Shown here piece after piece: positions 60,599 to 64,000 of a DNA stretch of 64,000 nt; within the stretch, counting starts at the first letter, position 1; every line of letters starts with the position of its first letter. The notes under the pieces were generated by a model, which did no database searches, was not told the origin of the DNA, and saw nothing but the letters and a program-made list of their open reading frames with translations. This stretch comes from Leptotrichia shahii. Lineage in GTDB: Bacteria; Fusobacteriota; Fusobacteriia; Fusobacteriales; Leptotrichiaceae. The stretch spans positions 930,001 through 994,000 of the forward strand of contig NZ_AP019827.1 in the NCBI RefSeq assembly GCF_008327825.1, written 5' to 3'. Position numbers and translations under genes: made by a program.

Positions 60599-62191
60599 AT
60601 GTATAAAGTTTTAGTTGGTGAATATATTGATGATGAAGCAGTTGCTGGACTGCAAAAGGCTAGAGATGTAAAAGTTGATGTAAAAGTTGGAATTTCACGC
60701 AAAGAAATTTTAGAAATAATTCATGAATACGATGCCTTGATTGTGAGAAGTGTTATAAAAGTGGATAAAGAACTGCTAGACAAAGCTAAAAATCTAAAAA
60801 TAGTAGGACGTGCTGGAAATGGAACTGATAATATTAATATCCCTGAAGCAACTGCACACGGTGTAATTGTAGCAAATACTCCAGACAGTAATACAGTTTC
60901 AGCTTGTGAAATCGCTATTGGACTTATGATTGCTTCTTCCAGAAATATTGTTGCAGCAAATAATTTTATTAAAAGTGGAAAATGGGAAAGAGAAATTTTC
61001 GTAGGAAATGAATTATTTGAAAAAACATTAGGAATTATCGGACTTGGAAGAATTGGAGGATTAGTTGCTACCAGAATGAAAGCATTTGGAATGAAACTAG
61101 TTGCTTATGATCCATACATTTCAGATGAAAGATTTAAGAGATATAGCTGTGAAAAGGCTAAAACGTTGGATGAATTAATGGAAAAGGCAGATGTAATAAC
61201 TATTCATACTCCTAAAACAAAGGAAACTGTGGATATGATAAACGCTGAAAATATTCACAAGTTAAAGGATGGAGTAAGACTTGTAAATGCGGCACGTGGA
61301 GGACTTTTTAACGAAGAAGCTGTGGCAGAAGGATTAAGAAATGGAAAAATCGCAAGTTTTGGATATGATGTACATGCTGTTGAACCACGTTCAGAATGTG
61401 TTTTATATGAATTTGACAATGTGGTTACAACTCCACACATTGGAGCAACAACTTATGAAGCACAGCGAAATGTTGGAACTCAGGTTGTAAAGCAGGTATT
61501 GAATGGACTTCGTGGAGAAATAGTTGAAACAGCTGTGAATTTGCCTGCAATTGGAAGAGAAGAATTTTTAATTGTAAAACCATATATAAATCTAGCTGAA
61601 AAATTGGGAAAAATTTATTTTCAAATTGAAAAAACTCCAATTACAAATGTTGCCATTAATTATTATGGAGAAATTGCAGAACAAGAAACAGCTCTTGTAG
61701 ATTCAACTGCAATTAAAGGAATTTTAGAGCCTGTACTAAAGGAAGAAGTAAATTACATTAATTCAAAACCATTAGCTGAAAAAAGAGGAATTAATATTTC
61801 AATAAATAAAAAAGATCATAAATACAAAAATTATTCTTCAGCAATAGAATTTGTAATAACAAATGAAGAAGGTAAAAAAATCTACGTTGTTGGAACAATT
61901 GGGATGAATAATGAAGAAAGAATCATAAGTATAAAAAATCACGATGTAGATATGGCAATTTCAGATAATATGATTTATTTAGGAAATGAAGATGTGCCAG
62001 GAGTTATCGGAGCTGTAGGGGCAACTTTAGGAAGAGGAAATATAAATATTGCCACAATGAATGTAGGTAGACGTGAAAATAGTGCAATTATGCTTTTAAC
62101 AGTAGACAGTGAGGTTGGAAGAAGAGCATTGAAGGCACTACGAGAATTGAGTCAAATAAAATGGGCTCATTACTTGGATTTGACAATATAG
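60599..62191 (+). CDS. serA: D-3-phosphoglycerate dehydrogenase
   Basis: First step of serine synthesis from 3-phosphoglycerate. NAD-binding motif GIIGLGRIGGLVATRMKAFG near residue 142, catalytic Arg in NAARGG, Glu in HAVEPR and His in TTPHIGATT. The last ~200 residues contain an intervening ASB domain and a C-terminal ACT domain (VPGVIGAVGATLGRGNINIATMNVGR), which in the family binds serine for feedback control. 530 residues, long type. GGAGGA ribosome site. Confidence 0.95.
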   Translation: MYKVLVGEYIDDEAVAGLQKARDVKVDVKVGISRKEILEIIHEYDALIVRSVIKVDKELLDKAKNLKIVGRAGNGTDNINIPEATAHGVIVANTPDSNTVSACEIAIGLMIASSRNIVAANNFIKSGKWEREIFVGNELFEKTLGIIGLGRIGGLVATRMKAFGMKLVAYDPYISDERFKRYSCEKAKTLDELMEKADVITIHTPKTKETVDMINAENIHKLKDGVRLVNAARGGLFNEEAVAEGLRNGKIASFGYDVHAVEPRSECVLYEFDNVVTTPHIGATTYEAQRNVGTQVVKQVLNGLRGEIVETAVNLPAIGREEFLIVKPYINLAEKLGKIYFQIEKTPITNVAINYYGEIAEQETALVDSTAIKGILEPVLKEEVNYINSKPLAEKRGINISINKKDHKYKNYSSAIEFVITNEEGKKIYVVGTIGMNNEERIISIKNHDVDMAISDNMIYLGNEDVPGVIGAVGATLGRGNINIATMNVGRRENSAIMLLTVDSEVGRRALKALRELSQIKWAHYLDLTI

Positions 62192-62218
62192 TATTTTTTG
62201 AAAGTTGATAATTAGCAA

Positions 62219-62893
62219 ATGGATGCAAGTAAGTATTTTAAGGAATTGAAAAAATTAATAAAGAAGGTAGATTTTTTAAATTATTTGAAAATAATTTTTC
62301 TGACAGTATCAATAGTATTATCTAAAAATAATTTATTTTTTATAACAAATGCAGGTTTAATATTTTCTATTTTAAATTCTTTTGTAAAAAAAGAAAATGA
62401 TAAATTTGGAAATAAATTTGTTTTTGATTTTGAAATTTTTATTTTCCAAAGCATTACTTTATTTTATTTGAATAGACAGACATTATTAATGGGAATAAAA
62501 TTATTCGACATTGAATATTTTTCAAAAATTATACTAAATGCAAGATATTTAAACGGAGAACTTCTGTTTTTTATACTATTTGGTCTGCTATATATATTTA
62601 TAAGAAAAAAGAGCAAGGCATACAAGTATTATATTTGTATAATAGTTTTATATTTCTGTTTATTTGAAGATATATTTCATACAGGATTTTCATTATTAGG
62701 AATAAATTATTGGATAGGTTTATTATTTATTTTTGTAAATATAATATTTTTACCTACATTTATTGATTTTGTAATTATTTCATTAGCTGTATTGTATTTT
62801 ATGAAAGATAATAAAAATTATAAAGTTATGTATTTATTATTAATATTTTGTTGTATTTTTAGATTGAGTCTTGCTGCAAGGCTATTCTTATAG
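62219..62893 (+). CDS. Multi-pass membrane protein, unknown
   Basis: Not recognised. 224 residues, very Phe/Ile/Leu-rich with about six hydrophobic helices; a basic N-terminus and charged loops near 55-65 and 130. No ribosome site is evident, and it follows serA by 27 bases and overlaps the upstream in-frame extension of thrB, so it is probably in the same operon as serA and thrB. Confidence 0.65.
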   Translation: MDASKYFKELKKLIKKVDFLNYLKIIFLTVSIVLSKNNLFFITNAGLIFSILNSFVKKENDKFGNKFVFDFEIFIFQSITLFYLNRQTLLMGIKLFDIEYFSKIILNARYLNGELLFFILFGLLYIFIRKKSKAYKYYICIIVLYFCLFEDIFHTGFSLLGINYWIGLLFIFVNIIFLPTFIDFVIISLAVLYFMKDNKNYKVMYLLLIFCCIFRLSLAARLFL

Positions 62894-62924
62894 AAATTAT
62901 GATGATAAAAAGAAAGGAATAAAG

Positions 62925-63818
62925 ATGGGTTTAAAATTTAAGGTAAAAGTGCCGGGAACATCGGCCAATATTGGTGTAGGTTATGATTGTTTAGGAGTTG
63001 CATTGGATTATTTTTTGGAACTCGAAGTAGAAGAAAGCAATAAAATTGAATTTTTGGAAAATGGAAAGCCATTTTCAATTCCGATTGAGGATAATTTAAT
63101 TTTTGAAGCGATAAAATATACTGAAAAGCATTTGGTAAAAAATATTCCAAGCTATAAAGTAAACATTATAAGAAACGATATTCCAATTTCACGTGGACTT
63201 GGGAGCAGCTCATCAGCTATCGTTGCTGGGATTTTGATTGCAAATAAATTTGCGGGAGATGTGCTGGATATTAACGAAGTAGCAAAACTTGCTGTGGAAA
63301 TGGAAGGACACCCTGACAATGTAGTACCTGCGATTTTTGGAGGAATGGTACTTACTGCTCACGATAAGGAAAACCTTGTTTACAGTTCATTAATAAATTC
63401 AGACGATTTATGTTTCTATGTAATGATTCCAGATTTTAAATTATCAACAGAAAAAGCAAGAAGCGTCTTACCAAAAATGTACCTAGTTTCTGATGCAATA
63501 AACAACATCTCAAAACTAGGATTACTTGTAAATGCTTTTAACAAAGGAGAATATGACAACTTACGTTTCCTTTTAGGTGACAAAATTCACCAGCCTTACA
63601 GATTTGCATTAATAAACAATTCAGAAAAAATCTTTGAAGCATCTAAAAAACACGGTGCTTTAGGAGAATATATAAGCGGTGCAGGTCCAACTTTAATTTC
63701 ATTAAATTACGATAATGATGAATTTTTAGAAAATATGAAAAAGGAACTTGCAAAATTATCAGATAATTGGACTATCGAGAAGAAGAAGATTAATTTGAAG
63801 GGTGCGGAGGTTTATTAG
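62925..63818 (+). CDS. thrB: Homoserine kinase
   Basis: GHMP kinase phosphorylating homoserine for threonine synthesis. KVPGTSANIGVGYDCLGVAL at the start, ATP loop ISRGLGSSSSAIVAGIL near residue 90, and GGMVLTA and AGPTLISL later. The ATG at 62925 has AGAAAGGAAT upstream and gives a normal 297-residue enzyme; the in-frame TTG at 62871 lies inside the previous gene without a ribosome site. Confidence 0.94.
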   Translation: MGLKFKVKVPGTSANIGVGYDCLGVALDYFLELEVEESNKIEFLENGKPFSIPIEDNLIFEAIKYTEKHLVKNIPSYKVNIIRNDIPISRGLGSSSSAIVAGILIANKFAGDVLDINEVAKLAVEMEGHPDNVVPAIFGGMVLTAHDKENLVYSSLINSDDLCFYVMIPDFKLSTEKARSVLPKMYLVSDAINNISKLGLLVNAFNKGEYDNLRFLLGDKIHQPYRFALINNSEKIFEASKKHGALGEYISGAGPTLISLNYDNDEFLENMKKELAKLSDNWTIEKKKINLKGAEVY

Positions 63819-63823
63819 AAACT

Positions 63824-63857
63824 ATACAAACTTAGAATTTAATAAAATAAATATCCT
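63824..63857 (+). repeat. Dispersed intergenic element, copy E (5' half)
   Basis: 34 bases starting ATACAAACTTAGAATTTAAT match 40080-40113 with one change; the following hairpin region has diverged. A new gene starts about 60 bases later. Confidence 0.6.
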
Positions 63858-63918
63858 GAGCTGTTAATCTTTCTTTGTTATTAGAAAATAGTATAAATTA
63901 ATTCAAGGAGAGATTATC

Positions 63919-64000
63919 ATGGCTATAATTGTAAAAAAAGGTGAATTAGCAAAAATAAATAAAGGAATGTCACAAAAAGGGTTGGTTGAAAGATGTACTT
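63919..64000 (+). CDS. Partial CDS at window end
   Basis: ATG with CAAGGAG upstream; 27 codons visible (MAIIVKKGELAKINKGMSQK...), open to the end of the window. Too short to identify. Confidence 0.6.
   Translation, partial: MAIIVKKGELAKINKGMSQKGLVERCT

Overview
The window is very AT-rich, with short intergenic spaces and strong purine-rich ribosome binding sites. It encodes lipid A synthesis (LpxC, LpxA, LpxB, and LpxI rather than LpxH), so the cell has an LPS-bearing outer membrane. The overall protein make-up fits Fusobacteriota, most likely a Leptotrichia-like anaerobe. The taxonomy is inferred from protein character, not from a marker gene. I see no rRNA, tRNA or CRISPR array.

1-8112 is housekeeping: acpP, fabF, rnc, coaD, radA, disA, a DUF1385 membrane protein and mnmA. 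8113-20120 is mainly secretion and transport: a secreted M15 peptidase, an AEC carrier, an unknown lipoprotein, an amino-acid ABC transporter, a methionine metNI system with two tandem binding lipoproteins, and an M13 peptidase. 20322-21246 is a self-contained unit with a consensus promoter, an SRPBCC-like protein and a MarR regulator. 21809-31597 carries envelope and lipid genes (lpxC, fabZ, lpxA, lpxI, lpxB, MATE, plsY, gpsA), then a sigma-70 factor directly upstream of dnaN. 31926-38206 holds metA, a YiiX-like hydrolase, an Mrp ATPase, an atypical response regulator, sodA, a DUF1858 redox protein and htpX.

The most unusual part is 38438-45917. A VgrG-like spike protein and a separate three-gene operon, ending in an Hcp/tail-tube-like protein, lie on the plus strand. 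They flank a minus-strand udk / CoA-disulfide-reductase-like / K+ channel cluster. I read them as parts of a contractile-injection or T6SS-like apparatus. No sheath or AAA+ ATPase gene is present here, so the system would have to be completed elsewhere.

45940-64000 returns to mixed content: a broken RelB/RelE-type module, an SDR enzyme, the rplU-prp-rpmA operon with L27 carrying the Prp cleavage signal, polA split by a frameshift, amt with an in-frame TGA followed by glnB, azlCD, a second amino-acid ABC system with two binding proteins, an OmpA-domain protein, an AI-2E-family protein, serA, a membrane protein and thrB.

Three themes recur. First, short dispersed intergenic elements occur near 1804, 8106, 9083, 40080, 56514 and 63824. 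Second, there are many one-base disruptions, often in homopolymers (polA, the toxin, the antitoxin, two small ORFs), plus one nonsense codon (amt); these are either real decay or sequence error. Third, at least two genes without their own ribosome binding site follow a tiny ORF that has a strong one. Fifteen good -35/-10 promoters are recorded, nearly all with a 17-base spacer.
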